DNA of 64,000 bases from Bartonella sp. WD16.2 (GCF_002022505.1 NZ_CP019781.1:1083501-1147500); one strand, 5' to 3'; counted from the stretch's first letter, positions 10,382 through 20,106 are shown. The notes: generated from the sequence alone by a model not told the origin. Translations and numbers: made by a program.

Positions 10382-12474
10382 TACCATCAATCACTTTTCA
10401 GTCTCTTTTACCCATTCCCTGGCTTCTTTTTTTAGGGGGACTTCCCGCCTTTTTTATCATTATCGGCCTCATTACGCAGCGCTCCGGAGCCTTGTTGCGT
10501 TTTATAGCATTAAGCTCAATCATTCTTGCTTTGCTTAATCCAATGATAATAAAAGAACAGCGTGAACCTGTTAAAAGCACTGTGGGTATTGTGATTGACC
10601 AAAGCGAAAGTCAAACATTTGGTACACGTGCAGATGATAGTCATAAAGCACGCATACAATTAACAAATGAGCTATCCCGCTATTCACAATTTGAACTGCG
10701 TTTTATTGAAGCTGGAAAACTTTCTGAAAACCATTATGCACCATCAACAAATTTATTTAATGCTCTGACACAAGCTATAGCTGATATACCCCCATCTCGC
10801 TATGCAGGAACAATTTTGATCACAGATGGACAAGTGCATGATATTCCAAAATTGTCAGAACTTCATGATAGTGCGCCAATTAATGCTCTTATAACAGGGA
10901 AAGCCAATGAATTTGATCGTCAAATTAAGTTTATTTCTCCTCCCCGTTTTGCTCTTATCAATAAACCACAAGTACTTTCCATCTTGGTAGAAGATAAAGG
11001 CCAACCTCAAGAATCTATACCAGCACAAGCAAATATTTTTATAAGTGTTAATGACCAAGAGGTTGGCCGTTATTCTGTAACTCCTGGTACTATTTTTCAA
11101 ACTGAAATCACTCTTCCTCATGCTGAAAAAAATATCGTTCAAGCTACAACTGACGCTTATGAAGGTGAATTAAGCTTCGAAAACAATCGCGCCATTGCTG
11201 TCATTGAAGGAATTAGAGAAAATTTGCGTGTTCTTCTTATCTCGGGTGCACCTTACAATGGTGAACGTACATGGCGTGATCTTTTAAAAAGTGATTCTAA
11301 TATTGATCTTGTTCATTTTACTATTTTGCGTCCACCTGAAAAAGCAGACAATACACCTTTGAACCAATTATCACTTGTTGTTTTTCCTACAACCCAATTA
11401 TTTGTTGAAGAAATCAATAATTTTGATCTCATCATTCTTGACGGCTTTCAGCATTCCAATGTGTTACCATTGATTTACTATGATTATATCACCCAATATG
11501 TACAAAAAGGTGGTGCATTACTTATAGTAACAGGACCTGAATTTGCTAATGAACAATCACTTGCTAAAACACCTTTAATAAGTGTCCTACCAGCATTACC
11601 AAATGGTACCATTATTCAAAAGCCTTTCCGCCCTACATTAACCACAGAAGGCGAGCGCCATCCTGTTACGCGAGATCTTGCTACCCCTGCCCACCCAGCT
11701 TCTCAATGGGGGCGGTGGTTACGACAAATTGCAATTCAAAGCACAAACAAAAGTGTTCCTATTATGAAAGGAGCTGATGAACAACCACTTTTGCTTCTCT
11801 CTCATATGGGTAAAGGTCGAGTAGGCATGTTGCTTTCTGATGAAAGCTGGTTGTGGGCGCGAGGTTTCGAAGGAGGAGGTCCTTACGCTGCTCTTTATCG
11901 TCGCATTGCTCATTGGCTCATGAAAGAACCAGAACTTGAAGAAGAACGATTAAGTAGTGTAAATGATCATCATCATTTAACAATTCGTCGACAGACACTT
12001 AAAGAGCAGCCAGAGCCAGCCGAAGTGATTTTCCCCTCTGGAAAAAAACAAAAGATCATTCTCACAAAAGAACAAGAAGGTGTTTTTACAGGAACTGTAA
12101 ATACCAATGAAACAGGAATCTTTACCATCCACAATGGTGATCAAACAGTGTTTTCTCCTATAGGCTCACTCGATAGCCTTGAATTTTCTGATTTAATTTC
12201 AACAGAAGAAAAACTAGCCCCTATCAGCCAACACACTGGTGGTCATGTAGTGCGTTTGCATCATGGGAAAAAAGAGGGCATTCACCTTCCTCCCATTAAA
12301 TTGATTCAAACGAAAACAAAATCAATATCTCCTCGTACTCAATCAATTGTTCTGAAAGAAGCAACAGAAACCCGTTTGATTAGTGTTTCATATTTTCCAA
12401 TCTTTTCTGGATTTTTAGCTCTGATCACCTGCTTTTTACTACTCAGTAGCACGTGGTATCGTGAAAACCACTAA
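10378..12474 (+). CDS. VWA / glutamine-amidotransferase-like membrane protein of the MoxR operon
   Basis: The 698-residue protein has two N-terminal membrane helices (about 12-30 and 38-58) and a C-terminal helix near 675-692. Between them lie a VWA-like segment (VGIVIDQSESQTFG) and a class-I glutamine-amidotransferase-like fold (LRVLLISGAPYNGERTW, GGALLIVTGPEF, GRVGMLLSDESWLWARGF). Homologues are usually the last gene of the Rhizobiales MoxR-DUF58-DUF4159 cluster. The start overlaps the previous stop as ATGA. No catalytic Cys motif is evident, so an enzymatic amidotransferase role is unlikely. Confidence 0.85.
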   Translation: MIPSITFQSLLPIPWLLFLGGLPAFFIIIGLITQRSGALLRFIALSSIILALLNPMIIKEQREPVKSTVGIVIDQSESQTFGTRADDSHKARIQLTNELSRYSQFELRFIEAGKLSENHYAPSTNLFNALTQAIADIPPSRYAGTILITDGQVHDIPKLSELHDSAPINALITGKANEFDRQIKFISPPRFALINKPQVLSILVEDKGQPQESIPAQANIFISVNDQEVGRYSVTPGTIFQTEITLPHAEKNIVQATTDAYEGELSFENNRAIAVIEGIRENLRVLLISGAPYNGERTWRDLLKSDSNIDLVHFTILRPPEKADNTPLNQLSLVVFPTTQLFVEEINNFDLIILDGFQHSNVLPLIYYDYITQYVQKGGALLIVTGPEFANEQSLAKTPLISVLPALPNGTIIQKPFRPTLTTEGERHPVTRDLATPAHPASQWGRWLRQIAIQSTNKSVPIMKGADEQPLLLLSHMGKGRVGMLLSDESWLWARGFEGGGPYAALYRRIAHWLMKEPELEEERLSSVNDHHHLTIRRQTLKEQPEPAEVIFPSGKKQKIILTKEQEGVFTGTVNTNETGIFTIHNGDQTVFSPIGSLDSLEFSDLISTEEKLAPISQHTGGHVVRLHHGKKEGIHLPPIKLIQTKTKSISPRTQSIVLKEATETRLISVSYFPIFSGFLALITCFLLLSSTWYRENH

Positions 12475-12541
12475 AAAATTCTAAGCGATTTTTAATCACT
12501 TTAAGATGGCTTAAATCCATTTTTTACGGAAAGAATGTATA

Positions 12542-13093
12542 TTAGCTACATGAACGATAACGTACTTTACCATGTGCCATTTTTAACGCATCTTCTTGTA
12601 ATTCTAAGACTAATAATCGTCGTGGGTTTACTGGCGCAGGCATTTGTATTTGTTTATGTTGTACATTTTTAAAATTGAAACGGCCATAATAATCCTTATC
12701 CCCAATCAAAATAACCAAAGGAACATTACAATTTTCTGCTGCTTTTAATGTCATACGTACTAATTTGCTTCCTACACCAATATTCTTATGGTCAGGATGA
12801 ACAACAAGAGGACCTAATAAATAAGCAGTTTGTATACCAATGTATATAGGTGTCATCCTCACAGAACCAATAACATAGTCTCCCAAACAAGCAACAAAAG
12901 AAAGTTGACGATCATGCTTACCATCTTCTCGCAGTAAATAACTTGCACGCACAAAACGACCAGGACCAAAAACTACTTGATTGATTTGCTTAATTTGAGC
13001 CTCATGATCAATTGTTTCAGGCCAATAGCTTATTGTATTATCAATTGCAGAAAAAGGAGCGCAAGATTGAGAAGTAGACGATGAGTTTATCAT
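12542..13093 (-). CDS. GNAT family N-acetyltransferase
   Basis: The 183-residue protein has a GNAT core: YVIGSVRMTPIYI, YLLGPLVVHPDHKNIGVGSKLV (the acetyl-CoA pyrophosphate-binding motif A around 95-115), then VILIGDKDYYGRFNF, resembling YhbS-type acetyltransferases. The first ~20 residues are Ser-rich and variable, so the true start may lie slightly downstream. Substrate unknown. It is convergent with the MoxR operon; the short spacer has only a weak hairpin near 12510. Confidence 0.85.
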   Translation of the reverse strand: MINSSSTSQSCAPFSAIDNTISYWPETIDHEAQIKQINQVVFGPGRFVRASYLLREDGKHDRQLSFVACLGDYVIGSVRMTPIYIGIQTAYLLGPLVVHPDHKNIGVGSKLVRMTLKAAENCNVPLVILIGDKDYYGRFNFKNVQHKQIQMPAPVNPRRLLVLELQEDALKMAHGKVRYRSCS

Positions 13094-13361
13094 AGATCGT
13101 TCCTAAAATTAATATGCAAACAAAAAGCTAATTATTTTAACTTCGAAAGTTTTGATTTATTATCACTAATTTTTTCACACATTATCCACCCCATTTGAAA
13201 AACCTTGCTTTAGCACTCTTTTCTAACACCGTAAATGCTCACAAAGTTTTCTTAAAACTTTCTAGCAAACTGTTTTTATTTTATACCCCTCTATCGCTTC
13301 TAACAATAAATCGGTTTATTTTTCTATTGCCTAAATTGTTTTCAGCACTATGCTAACATTT

Positions 13362-14246
13362 ATGTTTTATCTTGCCCATATATCGGATGTACACCTTTCA
13401 CCTCTCCCACAGCCTTCTTTATCTGAGCTTTTTGGGAAGCGTCTTACTGGTTATTTTAATTGGCAAAAAAAACGCAAAAACCAAATGACAACAAGTGTTT
13501 TAGACACTTTAATGCATACCCTAAAAAAGGCAAAACCTGATCATCTTGTAATTTCCGGTGATCTCGTCAATCTTTCTCTAGATAAAGAATTTGAACAAGC
13601 GTGTCGTTGGTTACGTGCACAAGATCATCCTAAAAATATTTCTTTAACGCTTGGTAATCATGATGCCTATGTTCGCGGAGCATTTCAAAAAGCTTGTATC
13701 GCCTTTCAACCTTGGATCACAGGTGATCTTCCTCAAAGTGATGCTTTTCCTTATATGCGCGTTCGTGATAATGTAGCTATTATCAGTGCTTCTTCAGCCA
13801 TCGCTACACCATTTTTCCAAGCTGCCGGCTATTTTGATAAAATGCAAGCACAAACTTTATCCCAACTTCTAAATGAAGCTGCAGAACACAATCTCTTTCG
13901 TATCGTCATGATACACCATCCTCCTTTTCATAATGCGACCTCTTGGTATAAAAAATTATGGGGTATAGAAAAATTTCTAGACGTTATAAAAAATCACGGT
14001 TGTGAACTTATTCTCCATGGCCACACCCACCTACCTACATTAAACTTTATTGAAGGAAAAATGAAAAAAATTCCTATTGTAGGTGTTTCTTCTGCATCAC
14101 AAATCTTTGGAAGCAAGAAGCCACCTGCCAATTTCAACTTGTTTGCTATTGAGCGCTTTCATCAGCAATGGCACTGCCAGTTACAACGTCATAGTATTAT
14201 TAATCAAAATAATGAAATAATGTGTACTGAAAAAACTGATCTTTAG
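13362..14246 (+). CDS. Calcineurin-like metallophosphoesterase
   Basis: The metal-binding motifs of the family occur in order: HISDVHL near the start, GDLVNL (about 70), GNHDA (about 105), HHPPF (about 190) and HGHTHLP (about 222). The start is placed at the ATG that gives MFYLAHISDVHL, the usual N-terminus; an in-frame ATG 12 bases upstream is possible. About 294 residues, cytoplasmic, no signal peptide. Family members cleave phosphodiesters such as cyclic nucleotides or UDP-sugars; the substrate here cannot be assigned. Monocistronic. Confidence 0.9.
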   Translation: MFYLAHISDVHLSPLPQPSLSELFGKRLTGYFNWQKKRKNQMTTSVLDTLMHTLKKAKPDHLVISGDLVNLSLDKEFEQACRWLRAQDHPKNISLTLGNHDAYVRGAFQKACIAFQPWITGDLPQSDAFPYMRVRDNVAIISASSAIATPFFQAAGYFDKMQAQTLSQLLNEAAEHNLFRIVMIHHPPFHNATSWYKKLWGIEKFLDVIKNHGCELILHGHTHLPTLNFIEGKMKKIPIVGVSSASQIFGSKKPPANFNLFAIERFHQQWHCQLQRHSIINQNNEIMCTEKTDL

Positions 14247-14530
14247 TATTTTTAAAATTACTAATCCTAAAACATCCTGTAGTTTACACTTTTAAAACAA
14301 TATTATAATTAACTACAAAACTCAGAGTTGCTGGATATAACAATTATGATGCCATTATCAATTATAATGCCTCATATTTTGCCGATGCATTACTTTCATA
14401 TAACATCTCACTATCGTAGCATCTTCCTGTTAGAATAAATGTCTGCGATAATCCGTGATTGATATTTCTACACCTATACAAAATTCGATTATGCATTGTA
14501 CGTAGAAAAAACAAATAAAAAGAAAACTTC

Positions 14531-15445
14531 TCACAAAAAAGGAATAGTCATTGTACCAGAAAAAAATTTGGCTTCACTTTCAGGTTCTATATGAATAGTA
14601 ATACGTGCATTTTCAAATTCTACTTTAAGTGCTTTCTCAATTTTATTACAAATTTGATGTGCTTCTCCCACCTGCATCGCAGTTGGTACAACTAAATGAA
14701 ACTCTATAAAAGTAACCCTACCAGCAATACGCGTGCGTAAATCATGTATTTCAATGGCCCCACACGCATTTGCTAAAATAAGATCATTAATCCGCATGGT
14801 TTCATTTAATTCTACTCCAACATCCATCAATCCTTGAACAGAATTATGAATCACTTTCCAGCCTTGCACAAGAATATGAATAGCAACCATTATTGCCAAA
14901 ATTGGATCTAAAATAGTCCATCCACTTATGAAAGCAACAATGAGTCCTACTAAAATGCCAAAGGAGGTTAAAACATCCATCATTACATGCGCTCCATCAG
15001 CCTTAAGAGCTGGTGAATGATGAATTTTTCCTTGTCGAATAAGAATCAAACCCCAAAAATAATTTATGATACAGACTGCAAGATTAATACCAATCCATAC
15101 TCCAGGCTGCTGCGGTAATTCAGCAGTCGAAAGAGCTAGCCATGCTTTTCTTAAAATCACAATTGCTGCAATAATGATCAATACACCTTCAAAAATAGCA
15201 GAAAAATATTCCGCCTTATGATGCCCAAAAGGATGATTTTGATCAGCTGGTTTAAGGCTTATTTTAACAGCCCACCATGTTGCTAAGGCAGCAATTATAT
15301 TAACAATTGATTCCAAAGCATCAGAATAAAGTGCAACCGAACCGGTAATCTGATAAGCCCAATATTTCAAAGCAAAAACGATACAAGCCACTAAAATAGA
15401 CCATAGTGTCAATCTTTGTATCTTTATCTTTGTACTCATAACCAC
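14531..15445 (-). CDS. Cation diffusion facilitator (CDF) metal efflux transporter
   Basis: The 304 residues show six predicted helices and CDF motifs: YSDALESIVNI on helix 2 and ALKADGAHVMMDVLTS on helix 5 supply the Asp/His transport site, with PFGHHKAEYFSA between helices 2 and 3. The C-terminal cytoplasmic domain (ACGAIEIHDLRTRIAGRVTF, then HIEPE) is the regulatory zinc-binding fold. Known role: proton-driven export of Zn or Fe/Mn across the inner membrane. The start may be the ATG at 15445 or the one two codons later. A free-standing RNA gene runs in the same direction ~580 bases upstream. Confidence 0.92.
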   Translation of the reverse strand: MVMSTKIKIQRLTLWSILVACIVFALKYWAYQITGSVALYSDALESIVNIIAALATWWAVKISLKPADQNHPFGHHKAEYFSAIFEGVLIIIAAIVILRKAWLALSTAELPQQPGVWIGINLAVCIINYFWGLILIRQGKIHHSPALKADGAHVMMDVLTSFGILVGLIVAFISGWTILDPILAIMVAIHILVQGWKVIHNSVQGLMDVGVELNETMRINDLILANACGAIEIHDLRTRIAGRVTFIEFHLVVPTAMQVGEAHQICNKIEKALKVEFENARITIHIEPESEAKFFSGTMTIPFL

Positions 15446-16023
15446 ACACCATTCTCTATTAAATGAAGTACAATATTTTGAGCAGCATACCCAATAAACA
15501 TTATTGATATGCCTTTACACCATTCCTCAATATCAGATAGCTTTAAAATAAAACAATTATCGTAGGCCTACTGTTCGTGCAAAATTGCCACACCACAAAC
15601 CATACTATAATCAACTGTAACAATTTGAATCTCTCCCATAAAAAGAAGAGACAGCTCTTAAGACGACACCAGATGTATCAACCCAACTGTTATAATTGCT
15701 TATTAAATAGACTGAACATCCTTGCTGCTTTATAATAGAAAAATAACTTTTTTAAATATACTTTATACTTACATATTGTTTACTATCATTTTCATTCAGC
15801 ATAGCTGTTACTGCATAAAATACAAAAAAGCCAGTTAATATTATTGCTGTGATTTTATTCCCAAATGCATCAAAACTTATGGTTGTTATAAATAATTCTA
15901 CTTAAAGAAAAATCATAAAGTGGATAGAATATTTATCAAAATTTTTATTTTGTGGTCTAAGTGTGTAATTTAAAAAGTTATTTTTAACTATGGAAAAAAG
16001 CTTTTTATAAATGGTTATTCCCA
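15446..16023. other. Intergenic region, no gene seen
   Basis: About 580 AT-rich bases between the CDF gene and the small RNA terminator. No open frame, tRNA or strong hairpin was found. Confidence 0.4.
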
Positions 16024-16148
16024 CAAAAAAGAATCTGGGCATTGGGGACCCAGATTCTTTTCCCCTAAAAAAGGGACTACAGTCTTAGGAAATAGCGGGG
16101 ACCTAATCCTGTACCCGAATGAAACCTCTCCTGTGCTGCACTCGGTAT
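16024..16148 (-). ncRNA. Stand-alone structured small RNA, family not identified
   Basis: Reading leftward, a promoter (16153-16181) is followed by ~125 nt that folds into successive hairpins. ACCGAGTG pairs with CATTCGGGT (one bulged G). A nested stem pairs ACAG/CTGT outside TTAGG/CCTAA. A short CCCT/AGGG stem follows, and then a perfect GAATCTGGG/CCCAGATTC terminator with a T6 tail. No reading frame of note is present and no gene starts close enough downstream for a leader. The GC-richness stands out from the AT-rich flanks. It could be 6S-like or a Rhizobiales-specific sRNA; I could not match a known consensus. Confidence 0.7.
16025..16057 (-). terminator. Rho-independent terminator of the small RNA
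   Basis: A perfect 9-bp stem (16031-16039 with 16049-16057) around a 9-base loop is followed on the minus strand by six T residues. The plus-strand tail is TTTTCCCC and weaker, so the orientation is minus. Confidence 0.85.
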
Positions 16149-16152
16149 TTGT

Positions 16153-16181
16153 GTTTTATACCTATGGTTGTATTATGTCAA
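16153..16181 (-). promoter_or_regulatory. Sigma70-type promoter of the small RNA
   Basis: On the minus strand, a consensus TTGACA (-35) at 16181-16176 is followed 17 bases later by TAAAAC (-10) at 16158-16153, with TATAAA overlapping at shorter spacing. The predicted start lies near 16147. Confidence 0.65.
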
Positions 16182-16296
16182 TATATATTCTACTTTAAAT
16201 TTAAAAAATAACCCATATTTTTGTTTTTTTTATTCAATCACAAAGACAACATTCACTATACTGGTGATTTAAAAAAAATAATGTTAGAAGCTCCAC

Positions 16297-17112
16297 ATGA
16301 TTCTGAATATCACCACAATCCACGAAGCTGATGATCCGCGTTTGGAAACTTATCGTAATATTCGTGAAAAAGATCTCGTTGGACGGCAGCATCAATTTGT
16401 TGCCGAAGGTGAAGTGGTATTGTCGACATTGCTGCATTCAAAAAATTTTTCTACTTTGTCATTGCTTATTGTAGCAGCGCGCCTTCTTGGAATTATGCCC
16501 ATTTTAAAAGAAACAAAACCAACCTGTCCTATTTATTGCGTCCCGCAAAAAGTCATGGATGATATTGCTGGTTTTCATGTTCATCGTGGTATACTCGGTA
16601 TCGGTAAACGTAAAACTTTACCATCATTACAAAAGTTCTTACAAAATCTTCCAGAAAAAGCTTTAGTTCCAGTTTTATGTGGTATTTCTAATCATGATAA
16701 TATGGGTGCTATTTTTCGCAATGCAGCCGCTTTTGCCAGTCACGGTATCATTGTTGATAAAACTTCGTGCGATCCGCTATACCGAAAAGCAATTAGAGGT
16801 TCTGTTGGTGCGACTCTAAAAATACCTTATACACAAGGCGCTGATATTGATAGTATTATTAAAACTTTAAATGATGCAGATTTTCATCTTTATGCTCTTT
16901 CCCCTTCTGCTCCACGTTATCTCAAAGAAGCAAAATCAACAAAACGCACTGCAATTATTTTAGGAACAGAAAGTGACGGTTTGCCAGCTCATATTCTGCA
17001 AAAATCAGAGACCTTACGCATTCCTATGGCTTATGGTTTTAATAGCCTCAATGTTGCTACAGCATCAGGTATCGCATTAGCACATTTTGCTGATTTTGAT
17101 AAACTCAACTAA
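16297..17112 (+). CDS. TrmH-family RNA 2'-O-methyltransferase (SPOUT)
   Basis: The 271-residue protein has an N-terminal substrate-binding domain (DLVGRQHQFVAEGEVVL) and a C-terminal SPOUT fold with its three motifs: GISNHDNMGAIFRNAAAF, AIILGTESDGLP, and LRIPMAYGFNSLNVATASGIAL. Family members methylate ribose in rRNA or tRNA using AdoMet. Target not assignable; the architecture is closer to the RlmB/TsnR type than to TrmL. Convergent with mnmA, 51 bases apart. Confidence 0.9.
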   Translation: MILNITTIHEADDPRLETYRNIREKDLVGRQHQFVAEGEVVLSTLLHSKNFSTLSLLIVAARLLGIMPILKETKPTCPIYCVPQKVMDDIAGFHVHRGILGIGKRKTLPSLQKFLQNLPEKALVPVLCGISNHDNMGAIFRNAAAFASHGIIVDKTSCDPLYRKAIRGSVGATLKIPYTQGADIDSIIKTLNDADFHLYALSPSAPRYLKEAKSTKRTAIILGTESDGLPAHILQKSETLRIPMAYGFNSLNVATASGIALAHFADFDKLN

Positions 17113-17163
17113 AAGCGAGAATACTTTAAGTTGTAAATATATACTTTTATTAGCTTACCCATT

Positions 17164-18393
17164 TCATTTGCATGCAATAGCTTCTTTAGTCTGAGAAAAA
17201 GTAATAGTTTTTGTTTCTAAATTATGCAAAACTTGCTTCAACATTGCTTCAGCACCTGCAGAACGTTCTGAATGTGTAATAAATCCTCCCCCAAGGACAC
17301 GTGCTTCATTACTATTTTCATTATAAAAAACACAGGCTTGCCCAGGAGCAACTCCACTTTCGCTTTCTAATAAATCAACAGAAAAGACACCCTTTTGATA
17401 AAGTAAACGAGCTGGACGTGGAGGACGTGTCGAACGAATTTTGACTACCACATCAATGCCATCAGGAGGAAAATTATCTAATTGCTCATCACCAAGCCAA
17501 TTTACATTACGCAAAAAGAGTTTATGTGTTTCCAACATCTCACGCGGACCAACAATAACGCGCGCATTTTCCGCGTCGAGATAAACTACATAAAGCGCTT
17601 CACCAGTTGCAATCCCAATACCGCGACGTTGACCAACAGTATAATTGATAATTCCTGAATGTTCGCCCAAAATTTGCCCATTGATATGCATAATAATTCC
17701 AGGATTTGTGGATTCTGGACGCAATTTTGTGATAACATCAGAATACTTCCCTTGTGGAACAAAGCAAATATCTTGACTATCGTGCTTATCGGCAACAACA
17801 AAACCCATTTTTGCTGCTATTTCACGAACACGTGCTTTTGAAAGATCTCCAAGTGGAAAACGCAAATAATCAATTTGCTCTTGCGTTGTGGCAAAAAGGA
17901 AATAACTCTGATCACGGTCAGCATCAAGAGGGCGAAACAATGCTCGATGCGCACCACAAGAACGACTACGAATATAATGCCCTGTTGCCAAAGCATTTGC
18001 ACCTAATTCACGTGCAGTTGCTAATAAATCAGAAAATTTAACAGTTTGATTACAGGCCACACATGGAACAGGTGTTTCTCCATGTGTATAGCTTTCCGTA
18101 AAAGGATCAATTACAGCTTCACGAAATCGCTCTTCATAATCAAGAACATAATGAGGTATCTTCAATGTTTCCGCTATACGACGTGCATCTTCAATATCTT
18201 GTCCTGCACAACACGACCCCACACGATGCGTTGCAACACCATGATCATAAAGTTGCAAGGTAATTCCAACCACATCATAACCTTCTTTTTTTAAAAGGCC
18301 TGCCACAACAGACGAATCAACTCCTCCAGACATTGCAACAACAATACGAGAGTTTTCCGGCTGTCCTGGCAAATCAAGACTATTTAAAGACAT
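17164..18393 (-). CDS. mnmA: tRNA-specific 2-thiouridylase MnmA
   Basis: The 409 residues carry the PP-loop [15 protein letters not shown] at about 19-33, the first catalytic Cys in [11 protein letters not shown] (near 110) and the second in SQDICFVP (near 207). The central domain [19 protein letters not shown] and a C-terminal beta barrel (PGQACVFY) complete the fold. Known reaction: ATP-dependent 2-thiolation of U34 in tRNA Lys, Glu and Gln, with sulfur relayed from IscS. The N-terminus is slightly extended, as in other Rhizobiales. Both catalytic Cys are intact. Confidence 0.96.
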   Translation of the reverse strand: MSLNSLDLPGQPENSRIVVAMSGGVDSSVVAGLLKKEGYDVVGITLQLYDHGVATHRVGSCCAGQDIEDARRIAETLKIPHYVLDYEERFREAVIDPFTESYTHGETPVPCVACNQTVKFSDLLATARELGANALATGHYIRSRSCGAHRALFRPLDADRDQSYFLFATTQEQIDYLRFPLGDLSKARVREIAAKMGFVVADKHDSQDICFVPQGKYSDVITKLRPESTNPGIIMHINGQILGEHSGIINYTVGQRRGIGIATGEALYVVYLDAENARVIVGPREMLETHKLFLRNVNWLGDEQLDNFPPDGIDVVVKIRSTRPPRPARLLYQKGVFSVDLLESESGVAPGQACVFYNENSNEARVLGGGFITHSERSAGAEAMLKQVLHNLETKTITFSQTKEAIACK

Positions 18394-18743
18394 ATATTCA
18401 TTCTCTAGTTAAAATACGCGTTAGTGAGTAAATTCATATACACACCATCTATTATCTCTTTATATTGTTTTTTTATCCTTCCTACAACTAATAGTATTAG
18501 ATTTTTAAAGAAGCGACTCAAAACACAAAGGAAATGGATAAAAAACAAAGAAAACAAATTTTTTGCATTTTTTGAAATAAAAAAAATTTTATCGAAAATA
18601 TCATAATGTACTGTTTTATTTACTTTTTATCCGTCTCTTTGCATTTGAATCGATTTTATTAATTTTTTTTCAACGTGTTTAGTTCTTTTTAAAGCTCACA
18701 CTTTATAAGTATCTCAGGTCCTTGAACAAAAGTAGAGAATACA
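18394..18743. other. Intergenic region between mnmA and sciP
   Basis: Very AT-rich spacer carrying the divergent promoters of mnmA (minus) and sciP (plus). No gene, RNA or strong repeat was recognised. Confidence 0.4.
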
Positions 18744-19019
18744 ATGACCGATTTGATAAAAACACAAATAAAATATGTGATTGGCCCGGATGGCAGTCCA
18801 CTTACAATTACCGACCTGCCACCACCAACAACAAGGCGTTGGGTTATCCGCCGTAAGGCTGAAGTTGTTGCGGCTGTTAGAGGTGGTTTGTTAAGTCTTG
18901 ATGAGGCGTGTCAACGCTATACTTTGACTGTAGAAGAATTTCTCTCATGGCAAAGTTCTATTGATGAACACGGCTTAGCTGGACTACGGACAACAAGAAT
19001 CCAACACTACAGGCATTAA
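18744..19019 (+). CDS. sciP: SciP-like CtrA inhibitory protein (DUF1153)
   Basis: The 91-residue protein matches the DUF1153/SciP family almost throughout: YVIGPDGSPLTITDLPPP, then TRRWVIRRKAEVVAAVRGG, and LDEACQRYTLTVEEFLSWQ forming a helix-turn-helix. In Caulobacter, SciP binds CtrA and blocks its recruitment of RNA polymerase at target promoters. It sits 1.1 kb upstream of ctrA with a FliJ-like gene between, the order seen in related genomes. A strong hairpin terminator follows. Confidence 0.92.
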   Translation: MTDLIKTQIKYVIGPDGSPLTITDLPPPTTRRWVIRRKAEVVAAVRGGLLSLDEACQRYTLTVEEFLSWQSSIDEHGLAGLRTTRIQHYRH

Positions 19020-19058
19020 TTGCCCTGATAGTGATGGATTTTTGGCCTTTATATTTTT

Positions 19059-19092
19059 AAAACAGCCAGATTTTTTAAAATCTGGCTGTTTT
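19059..19092. terminator. Strong bidirectional terminator after sciP
   Basis: A perfect 16-bp inverted repeat, AAAACAGCCAGATTTT (19059-19074) with its complement (19077-19092), has a 2-base centre and flanking A and T runs. It lies between convergent sciP and the FliJ-like gene. Confidence 0.88.
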
Positions 19093-19181
19093 CTATTATA
19101 GTCCACAAATTAAAAATTTATACCAAATCCACATTTTGTGTTATTCTGCCATGAGTACGAAACTGAATAAAAACACGGCCA

Positions 19182-19538
19182 TCATTCACCCACTGCCTTT
19201 TTATTTTCTCGCATTTCAAGAATTTGTATACGTCGCAATTCTGTTTCAATTTCATGTAAAATAATTTCAGCATTTGCTTTCTGAAGCTGTAAATTACGAA
19301 TTGAATCCGTTAAATTATCGTGCCGCTTCCGTGCCGCACAAGCAACAGTTGAATAAGCAAAATGATGAATATCATTATTTCCAGATTTACGTTCTTCACT
19401 GGCAATTTGTGCCTCTAACTCTAGCGTCATTTGTTCAAATTCTTTGATCATTATTTCAAGCTGTGCAATTTCACGACGCTTCTCACGTACTTGAAACATT
19501 TTTAATCTTACCATACTTTGCTGTGATTTCATACTCAT
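19182..19538 (-). CDS. fliJ: FliJ-like flagellar export / coiled-coil protein
   Basis: The 118-residue protein is almost entirely alpha-helical coiled coil, rich in Glu, Gln, Lys and Arg, with heptad-like runs (IAQLEIMIKEFEQMTLELEAQ; LQLQKANAEIILHEIETELR). In alphaproteobacteria the small fliJ gene lies between fliI and ctrA, and this locus keeps the sciP-fliJ-ctrA arrangement without fliI. FliJ is a soluble chaperone-like part of the flagellar export ATPase complex. Sequence alone gives weak support, so the call rests mainly on position and shape. It fits a flagellated strain. Confidence 0.65.
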   Translation of the reverse strand: MSMKSQQSMVRLKMFQVREKRREIAQLEIMIKEFEQMTLELEAQIASEERKSGNNDIHHFAYSTVACAARKRHDNLTDSIRNLQLQKANAEIILHEIETELRRIQILEMRENKKAVGE

Positions 19539-20106
19539 TACTCCTTGATTGCGCTAATAAAAACGCACATTTCCCCTCTAAAACAGACTTCTAACACCAT
19601 CCTTTCAAAAAAAAGTAAACTATTCTTTTTAAATCGAAAAATAGCTCTTTTTTGCCTTTTTTAAAACACTTAACAAATACAATATGTTTAAAAAGTATCA
19701 ATTACTTATTCTTTATTTCATTGCTACTATAGAATCAAAGAAACTTAGAACACAATAAATAAACATCATAATCTTGAACAAAAAAATAATTTTATAATCT
19801 ATTAGAAGATTTTTTTAAGTAACAAATTAATAAAATAGTAACTAATTTTTCCACTTAATTTAAGAAAAATAAAATTCTTCTTAAAAATAATTTTATTAAA
19901 CCTCTTTCAAAAATGAAAACATTTTGTTAACCACTATCTCAGATAGTGGGGAAGAAACAGTGGTGATTGTTACGCGTACCATTGCATACAAACACTTTTA
20001 ATAATTAAGTGTTTGATTTTATGTTTTTTTATCAACGGTGGTTCTACCAATCGTATAAATAAAGAGCTCCACTTGATTCGGAAGGAGCAAAGCGAGGAAT
20101 TTTAAA
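19539..20106. other. ctrA upstream region
   Basis: Nearly 570 AT-rich bases separate the FliJ-like gene (minus) from ctrA (plus). Several TTAA half-sites occur, for example near 19815-19835, but none matches the strict TTAA-N7-TTAA CtrA box. The clearest structure is the palindrome at 19931-19949. A GGAAGGAGCAAAGCGAGG stretch just before the ctrA ATG supplies the ribosome site. Confidence 0.5.
19931..19949. repeat. Perfect 19-bp palindrome upstream of ctrA
   Basis: CCACTATCT-C-AGATAGTGG is a perfect 9-bp inverted repeat with a single central base, about 158 bases before the ctrA start. The size and symmetry resemble a dimeric regulator operator. A hairpin with a one-base loop is not a normal RNA structure, which argues against a terminator. 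No regulator can be named. Confidence 0.6.

Noticed and set aside
16024..16148. A riboswitch controlling the CDF transporter gene
   Set aside because: The perfect terminator and the 580 bases between it and the gene, with no anti-terminator partner, favour a stand-alone RNA.
17586..18294. Several small frames inside mnmA on both strands
   Set aside because: They are shadows of the intact mnmA reading frame.
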